Positions 8,836 through 16,502 of a stretch of DNA of 64,000 bases are shown one piece after another. This stretch comes from PNON01 sp963757065 (GTDB taxonomy: Bacteria; Chloroflexota; Anaerolineae; Anaerolineales; Anaerolineaceae). The notes beneath the pieces are model-generated. The model was not told where the DNA came from, did no database searches, and saw only the letters and a list, made by a program, of their open reading frames with translations. The translations under genes and the position numbers were made by a program. Position 1 is the first letter of the stretch, and the number at the start of each line of letters is the position of its first letter. The stretch lies in NCBI GenBank assembly GCA_963757065.1, contig CAVWQC010000007.1:744001-808000 (forward strand), given 5' to 3'.

Positions 8836-9619
8836 TCAAGACGATCAAACGCAAGATCTACCGGTAAGGCTGCCAGTTATGGTCAACATCCAAGCCGGGC
8901 AGTTTTGGATGGGAACCAGTAATGAACAGGTGAAGATCCTGCTTGAAAAGGAAGATTGGGCTGTAGAATGGAATGCTTCAGACATGTTCCAATTAGAACA
9001 ACCGCAGCATCAGGTATCTTTACCGGCATTTGAGATCGCAAAATATCCGGTAACGAATGCTGAATATTATATATTTATCTATAATACTGGATATCGAGTA
9101 CCCAAAGGTTGGATCGGCTTTCATTATTCTGATGGAATGGATGAGCACCCGGTTGTAGGAGTATCAAAAGCGGACGTTCTGGCTTACTGTTCGTGGCTAT
9201 CAAAAGCCAGCGGTCAGACTTTTAGGCTGCCAACAGAAGCAGAATGGGAGAAATCTGCGCGGGGAGTTGATCAAAGGATATATCCCTGGGGCGAGAGCTT
9301 CGATCCATGGCGGTGCAACACAGTTGAAAGCGGCAAGAAAATGACCACCCCCATTGGTTCTTATTCCCCTGGTGGAGACAGCCCTTTTGGTATTGCGGAT
9401 GCAATTGGTAATGTATGGGAATGGACCCAATCTTATTTGAACAGTTATCCATATAAACCTGATGGCGGAGACAATTCCGGCGTAAAAGCGAAATGTGTTG
9501 TCCGTGGAGGTGCCTGGTATTACAGCCGGGCTCTGGCCAGATGTTCCACGCGTGAAGGTGTATTGGCCGATTTTATTTCACCTGCTTTAGGGTTTCGATT
9601 AGCCAGAACGTTAAGATAA
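8801..9619 (+). CDS. Formylglycine-generating-enzyme-fold (SUMF1) protein, probably non-catalytic
   Basis: The 272-residue protein has the FGE-sulfatase fold signatures: IQAGQFWMGTSNEQ, EIAKYPVTNAEYYIF, FRLPTEAEWEKSARG, PWGE, GNVWEWTQ, VRGGAWYYS and LGFRLART. True formylglycine-generating enzymes carry a cysteine pair in the final RGG-S-x-C region. Here that region reads GGAWYYSRALARCSTREG without that pair, so sulfatase activation is unlikely and a binding or structural role more likely. No signal peptide is evident. It is the third gene of a tight cluster with two glycosyltransferase-like genes. Either of two adjacent ATG codons could be the start. Confidence 0.82.
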   Translation: MMASLNTLHEDNQDDQTQDLPVRLPVMVNIQAGQFWMGTSNEQVKILLEKEDWAVEWNASDMFQLEQPQHQVSLPAFEIAKYPVTNAEYYIFIYNTGYRVPKGWIGFHYSDGMDEHPVVGVSKADVLAYCSWLSKASGQTFRLPTEAEWEKSARGVDQRIYPWGESFDPWRCNTVESGKKMTTPIGSYSPGGDSPFGIADAIGNVWEWTQSYLNSYPYKPDGGDNSGVKAKCVVRGGAWYYSRALARCSTREGVLADFISPALGFRLARTLR

Positions 9620-9623
9620 TTGC

Positions 9624-9652
9624 TTGACGAGGCTGTTGTAGCATGGTATTAT
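9624..9652 (+). promoter_or_regulatory. Promoter of the initiator tRNA gene
   Basis: TTGACG at 9624-9629 and TATTAT at 9647-9652 are separated by 17 bases, a near-consensus housekeeping promoter. The tRNA begins 12 bases after the -10 box. Confidence 0.75.
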
Positions 9653-9663
9653 TCTGCTCTTGA

Positions 9664-9735
9664 TGCGGGGTAGAGCAGTGGCAGCTCGTCGGGCTCATAA
9701 CCCGGAGGTCAGAAGTTCGAATCTTCTCCCCGCTA
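9664..9735 (+). tRNA. Initiator tRNA-fMet (anticodon CAT)
   Basis: The sequence folds into a full cloverleaf with CAT in the anticodon loop (CTCATAA). Three features mark it as the initiator rather than an elongator Met tRNA: the first acceptor pair is a mismatch (T1 against T72), the anticodon stem carries three consecutive G-C pairs next to the loop (GGG/CCC), and the D-stem has A11-U24. The T-arm is AGAAG-TTCGAAT-CTTCT. The terminal CCA is not encoded in full (ACCT follows). Its 3' half is repeated at 12596-12638 and, in shorter form, at 22327-22349. Confidence 0.93.
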
Positions 9736-9744
9736 CCTAGAATG

Positions 9745-9771
9745 AGACACTCTTTTGAGTGTCTTTTTTTT
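9745..9771 (+). terminator. Intrinsic terminator of the tRNA gene
   Basis: An 8-bp stem (AGACACTC/GAGTGTCT) with a TTTT loop is followed by a run of T residues, directly downstream of the tRNA. Confidence 0.85.
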
Positions 9772-9810
9772 ATCTCGCGTTTGAACCCCATTTAGGGGTG
9801 ATATCGCACC

Positions 9811-9895
9811 CCGCTACTATTTTCCAGACTCCCTTTTTGGGGCGTTTTTGGTATAAACATGCGTTGATTCCTTGACCTATTCAACTGAGAAGAGA
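9811..9895 (+). repeat. Copy of the tRNA 3'-end/terminator tail
   Basis: Starting with CCCCGCTACTATTTTCCAGAC-like sequence, this stretch matches 12632-12716 with a few differences. It shares the AAACATGCG, TGATTCC and TATTCAA-TGAGAAGAGA blocks with that copy. It looks like a leftover tail of the tRNA locus displaced from the intact tRNA, and forms part of the repeat set that brackets the accessory region. The remaining bases up to 10140 show no gene. Confidence 0.6.
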
Positions 9896-10155
9896 AAAAT
9901 TTATTGATTACAAAACGGTTATCTTCTGGAGATAGACCAAGAGTATTATTCCAGTGATTTCAATGCAATATACCAATATCGGTAGTTTTATAACCAAAAA
10001 ACCCATCCATACCGATAATTTATGGCATTGCGAATTCTTATTTTTGTTTAACTATCACCTTTCTTAGATATTAGCATTGAATGACTCGAGGAACTTTGAA
10101 ATGATTTGCTTGCCATTCGTTCTAACTGTTATACAATTAGCGCGGATTTTTATTA

Positions 10156-10216
10156 GTTAACACGTTAACCAATTCGAGGTATAATCTGCCCAGCGCTTTA
10201 GTTAACACATTAACTA
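10156..10216 (+). promoter_or_regulatory. Promoter with two palindromic MarR-type operators
   Basis: TTAACA (10157-10162) and TATAAT (10180-10185), 17 bases apart, form a strong promoter. A palindrome GTTAACACGTTAAC (10156-10169) covers the -35 box. A second, TAGTTAACACATTAACTA (10199-10216), lies just after the expected transcription start. Two copies of the same GTTAACAC-core palindrome flanking the start strongly suggest autorepression by the MarR protein encoded 70 bases downstream. Confidence 0.75.
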
Positions 10217-10285
10217 TACTTATCGCCCTAAGTTTTTTTTCATATCTAACGATGCAAGTTTTACTTTTTCAGGCCAGGAGGATCT

Positions 10286-10741
10286 ATGTCAAACAAACGA
10301 AATATTTGGCTTCACGCCCACAACCTGCTGCGTACAGGTCGACAGATCATAAACTCCAACCTGCGTCCGTTAAATCTTACCAGTGCTGAAGGGAATATTT
10401 TACTTCATCTCTGGACACAAAAAACGGATATGCGACAGGACCAACTTGTTGAACAACTAGATGTCAGTAAACCAGCGATTTCACGCACATTAAACTCTCT
10501 GGTAAAAAACGGTTACATCACCAGACAACAGGACCCTCAAGACAAACGGGCCCACCTGGTAAGTATGACGAACAAGACCATAGTTATAGGTCCCGCTCTT
10601 GAACATGCTTACAACCAGGTTTATACCTTGGCTTTGAATGGAATTTCACCTAACGACCTAGAACTCTTTTTTGATCTATTAAGTCAAATTTCAAAAAATA
10701 TGACCGATTCTCAAGACAAGATTATCAACGAGGATATTTAA
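10286..10741 (+). CDS. MarR-family transcriptional regulator
   Basis: A 151-residue winged-helix protein. The DNA-binding part reads MRQDQLVEQLDVSKPAISR (helix-turn-helix) followed by the wing GYITRQQDPQDKRAHLV, with the Asp-Lys-Arg sequence typical of MarR wings. The N- and C-terminal helices would form the dimer interface. A GGAGG site precedes the ATG. Two palindromes in its own promoter suggest autoregulation. Its stop overlaps the start of the next gene (TAATG), so the membrane protein downstream is probably the regulated function. The ligand is unknown. Confidence 0.88.
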   Translation: MSNKRNIWLHAHNLLRTGRQIINSNLRPLNLTSAEGNILLHLWTQKTDMRQDQLVEQLDVSKPAISRTLNSLVKNGYITRQQDPQDKRAHLVSMTNKTIVIGPALEHAYNQVYTLALNGISPNDLELFFDLLSQISKNMTDSQDKIINEDI

Positions 10742-11466
10742 TGTTGCTTAACGATTTTTATGACATCGGATTGTACTTCGGTTTTTTCATCACCCTCGGG
10801 CTTCCTGCAATTCTGCTTAAAAGGTATTTCAACGTTCCTCGCGAACTAACTCGAAAGTTATATCACTTGGTTATTACCTTATCTATCTTTCCCTTGGTAA
10901 TACTATTTAGAACTTGGTTTTGGGCTATTCTTGCCATTTCCCTGTTCACATTGATCGTTTATCCAATTCTCAAATTTGTCGAATGCTCTTCGATCTATCA
11001 GCAGATCGCGGTCGAGCGTGAAGGCGGTGAGTTCAAAAGAAGCCTCACCATTGTCCAGGTTTCTATGGCGCTGATGATCTTTGTCTTTTGGGGCTTACTC
11101 GGAGAAGAATGGAAGTATGTTGCGATCGTGGCGGTGATAGCCTGGGGTTTTGGCGATGCCGCTGCTGCATTGATTGGCAAGAAATTCGGGCGTAACCGAA
11201 TCCTGCATCCGCGGATTAAAGGAACAAAGACCACAGAGGGAACTTATGCCATGTTTGCCATCGCCGGGTTGGCGATCTTCCTTACATTTCTAATCTATTC
11301 CAGCCAACCTTGGTATGTTTGTTTGTCCATTGCGTTACTAGTCGCACCGATTTCCGCGGTGGTTGAATTGTTCTCCAATGGAGGGATGGACACACTGACT
11401 GTGCCCATCTCGACGGGTCTGGCGGTCATGTTCTATATGTCGTTTTTCTCATTCCTGGGTGTATAA
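10741..11466 (+). CDS. Phytol/dolichol kinase-family integral membrane protein
   Basis: A 241-residue protein with about seven hydrophobic segments. The motif AWGFGDAAAALIGKKFGRNR followed by HPRIKGTKTTEGT is characteristic of the CTP-dependent polyprenol/phytol kinase and CDP-alcohol family. The terminal GGMDTLTVPIS also fits. It would phosphorylate an isoprenoid alcohol or related lipid at the membrane; the substrate cannot be read from sequence. It is translationally coupled to the MarR gene and followed after 3 bases by a CDF-like gene. Confidence 0.72.
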   Translation: MLLNDFYDIGLYFGFFITLGLPAILLKRYFNVPRELTRKLYHLVITLSIFPLVILFRTWFWAILAISLFTLIVYPILKFVECSSIYQQIAVEREGGEFKRSLTIVQVSMALMIFVFWGLLGEEWKYVAIVAVIAWGFGDAAAALIGKKFGRNRILHPRIKGTKTTEGTYAMFAIAGLAIFLTFLIYSSQPWYVCLSIALLVAPISAVVELFSNGGMDTLTVPISTGLAVMFYMSFFSFLGV

Positions 11467-11469
11467 CAG

Positions 11470-12132
11470 ATGAACGCTCTTTCTAAAGCACAATCCTCCA
11501 GCCGCCAAAAAACCTTGCTGACATCCCTTTTGTTGAGCGCGCCGGGGCCTCTGGTAACAGGTATCGCCTTGCTTACCAGCCATTCCACCACCCAACTGGC
11601 TGATTTTCTCCGGCGAGGGGTGGAACTGGTGGCGATCTTTATTTCCTGGTGGATATTCCGAAAGCTGCAACAGAATGCGGCGTTTGGCAAGAAACAACAG
11701 GGTCAACTCGAACGGGTGGCAGGGTTGAGTACCGCCGGGGCGATGACGAGTTCCGGGGTTATCCTTCTGGGGGTGGCTATTTCGCGGTTGTCTGTGTTTG
11801 AGCCAGGAGGCAACGTTATCATGGGCCTGACAATCGCTGTTCTGGGGATGCTGGTTAATGCCTGGTTCTGGCGACGCTATGCGGTCTTAACGCGCGAACA
11901 GTACAGTCAAGTGATCGCAGCGCAGGTACAGTTGTACCACGCGAAAGCAGCCGTGGACTTATGTGTGGTCATTGCACTTGCCGCTGTAGCACTCGCTCCA
12001 GCCCATCCGCTTACCCGCATTGTTGACATCCTGGGCTCCATCACTGTTGCAGGCTACCTTCTTTGGAACGGATTACGATCGGTACGAAAGTATCTGGGGC
12101 CGATCAATATGCAGTCTCCTGGGACGCCTTAG
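11470..12132 (+). CDS. Cation-efflux (CDF)-like membrane protein
   Basis: A 220-residue protein with five to six predicted membrane helices. TTQLADFLRRGVELVAIFIS and YHAKAAVDLCVVIALAAVAL resemble helices 2 and 5 of cation diffusion facilitators, which normally carry the HxxxD metal site. Here the second site reads H-AKAAV-D. It lacks the usual cytoplasmic C-terminal domain, so it is short for the family. It is the last gene of the MarR operon. A role in metal or proton-coupled export is inferred from fold only. Confidence 0.55.
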   Translation: MNALSKAQSSSRQKTLLTSLLLSAPGPLVTGIALLTSHSTTQLADFLRRGVELVAIFISWWIFRKLQQNAAFGKKQQGQLERVAGLSTAGAMTSSGVILLGVAISRLSVFEPGGNVIMGLTIAVLGMLVNAWFWRRYAVLTREQYSQVIAAQVQLYHAKAAVDLCVVIALAAVALAPAHPLTRIVDILGSITVAGYLLWNGLRSVRKYLGPINMQSPGTP

Positions 12133-12455
12133 TTTTCATTTTTTCCATGATCAAAATAAAGAGTCATCTACCAGCCATGGGTGCGCCCATGAACTATGAG
12201 GTGGCGGGCACCCTTCGTAAAGAAAATCGATCAGTAGAAGAATTTACAATTAGATAATTTGCTGATATCTTTGAATCCCAAAACCATCCTTGATGGAGGG
12301 AGAATATCGAGCGGACTATGATCCTGTTTTTGGAAGGTTATCGATCAGGATTAATCCGACTTGTCCGAAAGCCTACTGTCGTCCTCTGTAGTTTCAGCTA
12401 GTAATTCTTGTGGAGCACTAGTTATATTTACAGGAAATTCGTGATGTTTTAATAC

Positions 12456-12670
12456 TTGACGAACCTACTTAAAAGGGCTACTATACGCACATCGATCAAC
12501 TACTGTTACGTGCCGGGCAAGCGTGGACCAGAGTTCGTCAGGTCGGCTGATTTGCAGAGCCCGCCGCACAAATGGCACGGATTCAGGATTTTTGACTCAT
12601 AACCCGGAGGTCAGAAGTTCGAATCTTCTCCCCGCTACTATTTTCCAGACGACCAGCAACGGTCGTTTTT
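12456..12670 (+). ncRNA. Putative RNA transcription unit ending in the 3' half of tRNA-fMet
   Basis: TTGACG (12456-12461) and TACTAT (12479-12484) with a 17-base spacer closely copy the real tRNA promoter. About 110 bases of non-tRNA sequence follow. Then come 43 bases identical to the 3' half of tRNA-fMet (12596-12638), then a hairpin (ACGACC/GGTCGT) with a T-tract ending at 12670. It therefore has everything needed to be transcribed and terminated, but no 5' half able to complete the cloverleaf. The leading part shares ordered blocks with 22096-22270. It may be a decayed attachment-site hybrid or a functional small RNA. Confidence 0.5.
12596..12638 (+). repeat. 43-bp direct repeat of the tRNA-fMet 3' half
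   Basis: Identical to 9694-9736, from the anticodon loop through the acceptor end. Partial copies of a tRNA 3' end downstream of the intact gene are the usual footprint of site-specific integration into a tRNA. No integrase gene is visible in the window. Confidence 0.85.
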
Positions 12671-13340
12671 GGTTTAAACATGCGCTGATTCCTTTATCTA
12701 TTCAATTGAGAAGAGAGGGCAATGAAAGGCCTTAATCTTTTCACTATTGTGTTGAGCCGGAAAATTATTCCGATAGAGCACTGCAATAAACCGATTTTGG
12801 TAGGTAATCCATTACGCATATAACAAAAAATAGGTTTTTAGAGACCCAGCGAACTAATAAGTTATGTACCTAACAGATGATCAATTTTTTTCATTTATTA
12901 CGATTGTAACAAGCTCACAACTCAATCCTTATCTTTTAAAGCGAAATGGAAATATCCCGTGAACTGGGTAAACCGATTAATGTCCAAAAAAATCCACAAA
13001 TTCTGAATTCGGATTTAGATGGTTTTGGTCAGTGGTTTGTATCTTTTTCCCACCGAAAATGATTAACTTCACAGTGTTCTCAAATTAAAAAGGTACTATT
13101 TCTAAGATATGGAGTGAATTACATTGAGGTATGTGTTTAGTTAAAAAATGTGAAATCTTCCGTGCAAAAGTTGTGTTTTGGCAGGCAATTCCTATAAATT
13201 AGTTTTCCTCATTTGAGGCAGATATATGATCATATTTGTAAAAAAACAGAATAGCGAAGTACATTAAAAGTTTAACTGGGAATTATCTCAACAAGAAGGT
13301 AAAATCATTAAGATAATCGCAGCTTTGGAGCAGTTTCAAA
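12671..13340. other. Gene-free, AT-rich stretch
   Basis: About 670 bases without a credible reading frame. The first 45 bases continue the repeat tail shared with 9850-9895. The rest is AT-rich and presumably carries the promoter of the Crp/Fnr gene, but I see no clear boxes. Confidence 0.4.
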
Positions 13341-14058
13341 TTGCCATCTTCTTCATCAAACCCACTAAATGATCATGAGCGGCTTAAAAATACGCTGTCT
13401 CAAATGCACCATTTCAACACCTTGCCAGCGGAGGTTCAGGAATTAATCATTGCATGGCTGCCATACCCCGCCATTTCGAAGCAGGACAAGTCATTTATCT
13501 TGAGGGTGAGCCAGCTGATTTCGTTTATATTCTTGAGCATGGTTGGGTTAAGGCAACGCGAATCACCCATGAAGGCCGTGAACAGGGTTTGCTTTTTCTG
13601 CATCCCGTAGAGATTTTTGGAGATATTGCTGTTTTTACCGGTACGACTTATCCGGGCACAACCACCGCGCTGGAAGATGTGGATGCCTGGGTGCTTCCTT
13701 CTGAAACGTTTCTGCATGCTTGTTAAACGTTATCCCGATCTGGCGCTTGCGATCATCCGTAAATTGAGCGAGCGAGTGCTGCATTATATTGGACTTGTTG
13801 AGGATCTGTCATTGAGGAGTGTTGAAGCTCGGCTGGCCAGTACATTGCTCCGTAATGCAGAACTGCGTAATGAACAATTGATTGTTCCACGCCGAGAATG
13901 GACCACTTTTGATGAAATGGCAGTACGATTGGGGACAGTCCGCGATGTACTCAGCCGAGCAATGAAAACGCTTGAGGCTAGAGGGTTATCTTAAGGTGGA
14001 AAAGCAGACAATTGTAATTTTAGATCCGAAAGGATTGTCAGAACGCGCGGATCGTTAA
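13341..14058 (+). pseudogene. Crp/Fnr-family transcriptional regulator, frame-disrupted
   Basis: Three consecutive reading frames together make a full Crp/Fnr protein of about 235 residues. An N-terminal helix (LPAEVQELIIAW) leads into the cyclic-nucleotide-fold domain (FEAGQVIYLEGEPADFVYIL, GREQGLL, EIFGDIAVFTG). The long dimer helix and a C-terminal helix-turn-helix (TFDEMAVRLGTVRDVLSRAM) with wing (YLKVEKQTIVIL) follow. Shifts fall near 13450, 13718 and 13985. No cysteine cluster for an Fe-S centre is seen in the N-terminus, so it is not an oxygen sensor of the FNR type; a DNR-like heme/NO sensor or redox/ligand sensor is possible. Candidate target sites lie at 14927 and 15021. Confidence 0.75.
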
Positions 14059-14070
14059 TGGATTATTTCT

Positions 14071-14587
14071 CTATTTAGGTTTTTGCCAGAAATTGGGAAT
14101 TAAAAACGGCGTTCTCTTCCGATAATCCAGGTACTCCTCTCCAAAACGTTCTGCTAATTCACTCGTCTCATGGAAATAAATATACGTTAATAATATGCTG
14201 AAAACGATCATGCTTAGGATGATGAGCACACCAGAACTCATCCAAATACCGATTCCTGAGTATAAAAACAATGCACCAAGTGTCATCGGGTTACGCGTAT
14301 AGAAATAGGGTCCCTGCGTCACAAGCTTTTGAGTGGCAACCATTGGGGCTGGTGTACCATTTCCGATTGTGTATTGGGTAAGGACAGACCAAATTACGAG
14401 AGCAATTCCTCCAATAGTTAAGATGGGACCAAGCACCTGATTCAACCAACCAAGGTGGATACGTCCCCACTCACCACAAATCCAACCAATCCCTACTTCG
14501 ACCACGACCATCAAGAGTAAACCCAAAAAGAATAAGGCTAATAACTTTCCTTTTGAGCATTTCCTCGGTTACCTTGTATTTACCCAT
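14071..14587 (-). pseudogene. Isoprenylcysteine carboxyl methyltransferase (ICMT)-like membrane protein, one frameshift
   Basis: The C-terminal 151 residues carry the ICMT/PEMT-family core: LVTQGPYFYTRNPMTLGALF, then a helix and ELAERFGEEYLDYRKRTPFL, which form the SAM-binding and membrane-embedded site. An upstream frame supplies the missing start (ATG at 14587, GKYKVTEEMLKRKVISLIL). The two join if one T is added to the T-run near 14528. The substrate is unknown. NnrU-type proteins of NO metabolism share this general fold, but sequence alone does not establish that link. It ends 12 bases from the convergent Crp/Fnr gene. Confidence 0.68.
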
Positions 14588-14621
14588 TTGGGGATTCACG
14601 TTTCCTTATTTCGCGACTGCC

Positions 14622-14819
14622 TTATGCTAAAATTTCAAGAAATTCATTAAGCGGCACACGATGTACTCGTGCTGCCCATTCCACAGTTAATGCTTTTGCG
14701 AGGAACATTCGCAGGGAATATTTCCCCACTCGTTGAACGCCGAATACTTCCATTACTTCTGCGATGTCGCCGTATTCCAATAAGATTGCTGAAATGCGTG
14801 TATCTTTGGTAATTTGCAT
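14622..14819 (-). CDS. DUF1858-domain protein
   Basis: A 65-residue protein that is entirely one DUF1858 domain: ISAILLEYGDIAEVMEVFGV, VGKYSLRMFLAKALTVEWAA and VPLNEFLEIL. This domain occurs alone or fused to redox/hybrid-cluster or ScdA-like proteins, but its activity is unknown. It is transcribed leftward from a promoter with a palindrome centred 41.5 bases upstream of the inferred start, so it probably belongs to the regulon of the neighbouring Crp/Fnr protein. Confidence 0.8.
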   Translation of the reverse strand: MQITKDTRISAILLEYGDIAEVMEVFGVQRVGKYSLRMFLAKALTVEWAARVHRVPLNEFLEILA

Positions 14820-14898
14820 GAGTTACTCTCCTAAATTGGCTAAACAGTTAAAGAATTTGGATAGGTAATCCAAATTCCTAGATTCTTACCTTGATCAA

Positions 14899-14940
14899 AT
14901 CTTAGCCCTCGAATCTAATTATTGCTACGACTTTTGTCGA
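14899..14940 (-). promoter_or_regulatory. Class II-type Crp/Fnr promoter for the DUF1858 gene
   Basis: Palindrome ACGACTTTTGTCGA at 14927-14940 (half-site CGAC, 4-base spacer, GTCG), with a leftward -10 box TAAGAT at 14904-14899. If transcription starts 7 bases after the box (about 14892), the palindrome centre is at -41.5, the standard class II position. Confidence 0.6.
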
Positions 14941-15020
14941 ATTTGAATATTTCCACTTGCCTCATATCAAAGCACGATTCCGACGTTTGATTTATTGGGG
15001 ATGATGTTGTTTCTGCGAGC

Positions 15021-15062
15021 ACGACTTAAGTCGTTCACCTGCCATTAGAAAGAACCTATACT
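15021..15062 (+). promoter_or_regulatory. Class II-type Crp/Fnr promoter for the membrane-protein operon
   Basis: Perfect palindrome ACGACTTAAGTCGT at 15021-15034 and -10 box TATACT at 15057-15062. The inferred start near 15069 places the palindrome centre at -41.5. It has the same half-site (CGAC-N4-GTCG) and geometry as the leftward site at 14927. Confidence 0.65.
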
Positions 15063-15105
15063 CAAAACGGTTGCATTCTTTCACAACAACCAGAGGAGTA
15101 AAAGT

Positions 15106-15514
15106 ATGAAAACAATTCTTACCAAAATTGCATCCATCCTTGCCTTCATTATCGGAGGAATGGCTGTATTTGCAGGCGCGCAAGTTTTACTGGGTAATGA
15201 TCCCGGTTATTATGTGATCAACTGGCTTGCCAATCTACAATTACACGATCGGAATTCTGACCGTTTTTATTACCTCCATCTTTATCTTTACAAACAGCCG
15301 ATTTGCCCTGCCTGCAGCCATTGGAACATTTAGTCTTCATGCCCTCGTCATGCTCATCCTGCAGATCGCCTATCGCAGTACAGTCGCACCGGATAGCATC
15401 CGGGCTATGACCATTCGATTGATCGTTTGGGCAATCATCCTGGGATTGATGTTTATCCAGGCACGCAAGAACAAATCATTGCAGAAATTGAATGATCCTG
15501 CTTTAAGTGAATAA
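15106..15514 (+). pseudogene. Small integral membrane protein, one frameshift
   Basis: The first frame gives a start with an AGAGGAG site and a helix (ILAFIIGGMAVFAGAQVLLG). A second frame, joined near 15226 after NW-L-PIYNYTIG, gives three more helices, including IGILTVFITSIFIFT and LPAAIGTFSLHALVMLIL. The total is about 135 residues and four membrane segments. I do not recognise a family with confidence. It is the first gene after the palindromic promoter at 15021 and heads a plus-strand cluster running to 21937. Confidence 0.6.
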
Positions 15515-15523
15515 ACAAACGCA

Positions 15524-15541
15524 GTACGATAAAAGTCGTAC
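15524..15541 (+). promoter_or_regulatory. Third CGAC/GTCG-type inverted repeat
   Basis: GTACGATAAAAGTCGTAC is an 18-base inverted repeat whose core matches the sites at 14927 and 15021 with one half-site change. A TACACT box at 15562-15567 would again put it at -41.5. However, that start falls inside the reading frame proposed for the next gene, so its role is uncertain. Confidence 0.4.
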
Positions 15542-15550
15542 ACAAAAATC

Positions 15551-15881
15551 ATGCCAGATTGTACACTCTAAAGATTGTCCTCATTTGGAAGGTGAAGAGC
15601 GATGGTGCAACAGAATAGATCCCATTTCGGACGAAAATCTGCGTGAGGCTAGTACTGACCGTTTTTGCAACTGACAGCCGAACTGCCTCGTACTGACTTG
15701 CGCGTGGGTGTGCTGAGTGGTATTGCACACCTGGCAGGGGTGGTTGATTCGCTGTCAAAACGCGATGTGGCGGAAGAACTCGCAAAACAAGTGATATGGC
15801 ATTCGTGGGGTGGTTAACCGTATTGAAGCTCCTGGCGCTCCTAGCCCATCACGAGCAGTCAATTTGGATTTAAACAATTAA
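15551..15881 (+). pseudogene. BON-domain protein, several frameshifts
   Basis: Joining three frames gives a Cys-rich N-terminus (MPDCTL, KDCPHLEGEERWCNRIDP) followed by a BON-like domain: RVGVLSGIAHLAGVVDS, LSKRDVAEELAKQV, then VVNRIEAPGAPSPSRAV. BON domains bind membranes or other proteins in the envelope or with transporters. Shifts fall near 15568, 15665 and 15810. An in-frame GTG at 15507 is an alternative start for the N-terminal piece. It lies between small membrane proteins in the cluster. Confidence 0.5.
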
Positions 15882-15900
15882 AAGGAAGAGGTATCGGAAC

Positions 15901-16152
15901 ATGACAAAATGGTTATCGAAATGGTTACGGAAATTTCATCGTTGGATTGCAGTACCAACTGCATTAGCAATTCCAGCAGCTGTTAATTATTAAATTATAG
16001 GTAATCCAAAATTATTAGCAACATGGGAAGAGTTAGATAAGATCCCCTCCATTTTGATGCTGATCATGGCGCTTAGCGGGGCTTATTTGTTCCTGTTACC
16101 TTATATTGTCAAAGGACAGCGTAAGAAAAGAATCCCGGCAAATAAAGAATAA
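15901..16152 (+). pseudogene. Small membrane protein with an in-frame stop
   Basis: An 83-codon frame with an AAGGAAGAGG site and a TAA at codon 31 (15991-15993). Before the stop: KWLRKFHRWIAVPTALAIPA, resembling the first helix of PepSY-type membrane proteins. After it: LATWEELDKIPSILMLIMAL, then SGAYLFLLPYIV and a basic tail. Two helices in one continuous frame suggest a real gene with a single nonsense change or a base-call error. Confidence 0.55.
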
Positions 16153-16270
16153 AATCCGACGAATTAACAATTCCGTTTTCAATTTCCAACCAAACTGTTT
16201 TCTGGTTGAGGCTAACCGGATCGAAAAAATAATATTTATCCAAATTAACTTCATAATAAGGAGATTCACA

Positions 16271-16502
16271 ATGAAAAACAACACGAAATTGGGATCTGCA
16301 TTGGCAGTGCTTGGCATCTCTGACTGGATTGCTGTTCTTTTATTTGATAGCAGCACAATACAATCCAATCATTGATGCGCATGCTATAGCTGGTCGAACG
16401 GATGAGGCCACATCTGTCAGTATTACTTTTGCTGTCCTTGGATGGATTGGAATCACTGCTGGAGCAATCTGGGCGGTTGTTTTTTATGGTTTCCTTGCAT
16501 AA
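16271..16502 (+). pseudogene. Small membrane protein, one frameshift
   Basis: Starts after an AAGGAG site with MKNNTKLGSALAVLGIS. The frame then shifts near 16318 to continue LLFFYLIAAQYNPIIDAHAI and SITFAVLGWIGITAGAIWAV. About 77 residues with two helices separated by a polar loop containing His and Asp. Family unknown. It overlaps the start of the next gene by 17 bases. Confidence 0.5.

Noticed and set aside
8801..9619. Active formylglycine-generating enzyme (sulfatase activator)
   Set aside because: The catalytic Cys pair in the terminal RGG region is missing, and no sulfatase gene is nearby.
9573..9791. Minus-strand open frame containing EKIRTSDLRVMSPTSC
   Set aside because: It is the antisense of the tRNA-fMet gene; this peptide is a well-known artefact of tRNA reverse strands. 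The frame at 22233-22499 arises in the same way.
12523..12735. 70-codon plus-strand frame
   Set aside because: It spans the tRNA 3' repeat and terminator hairpin; the sequence is better explained as RNA or repeat.
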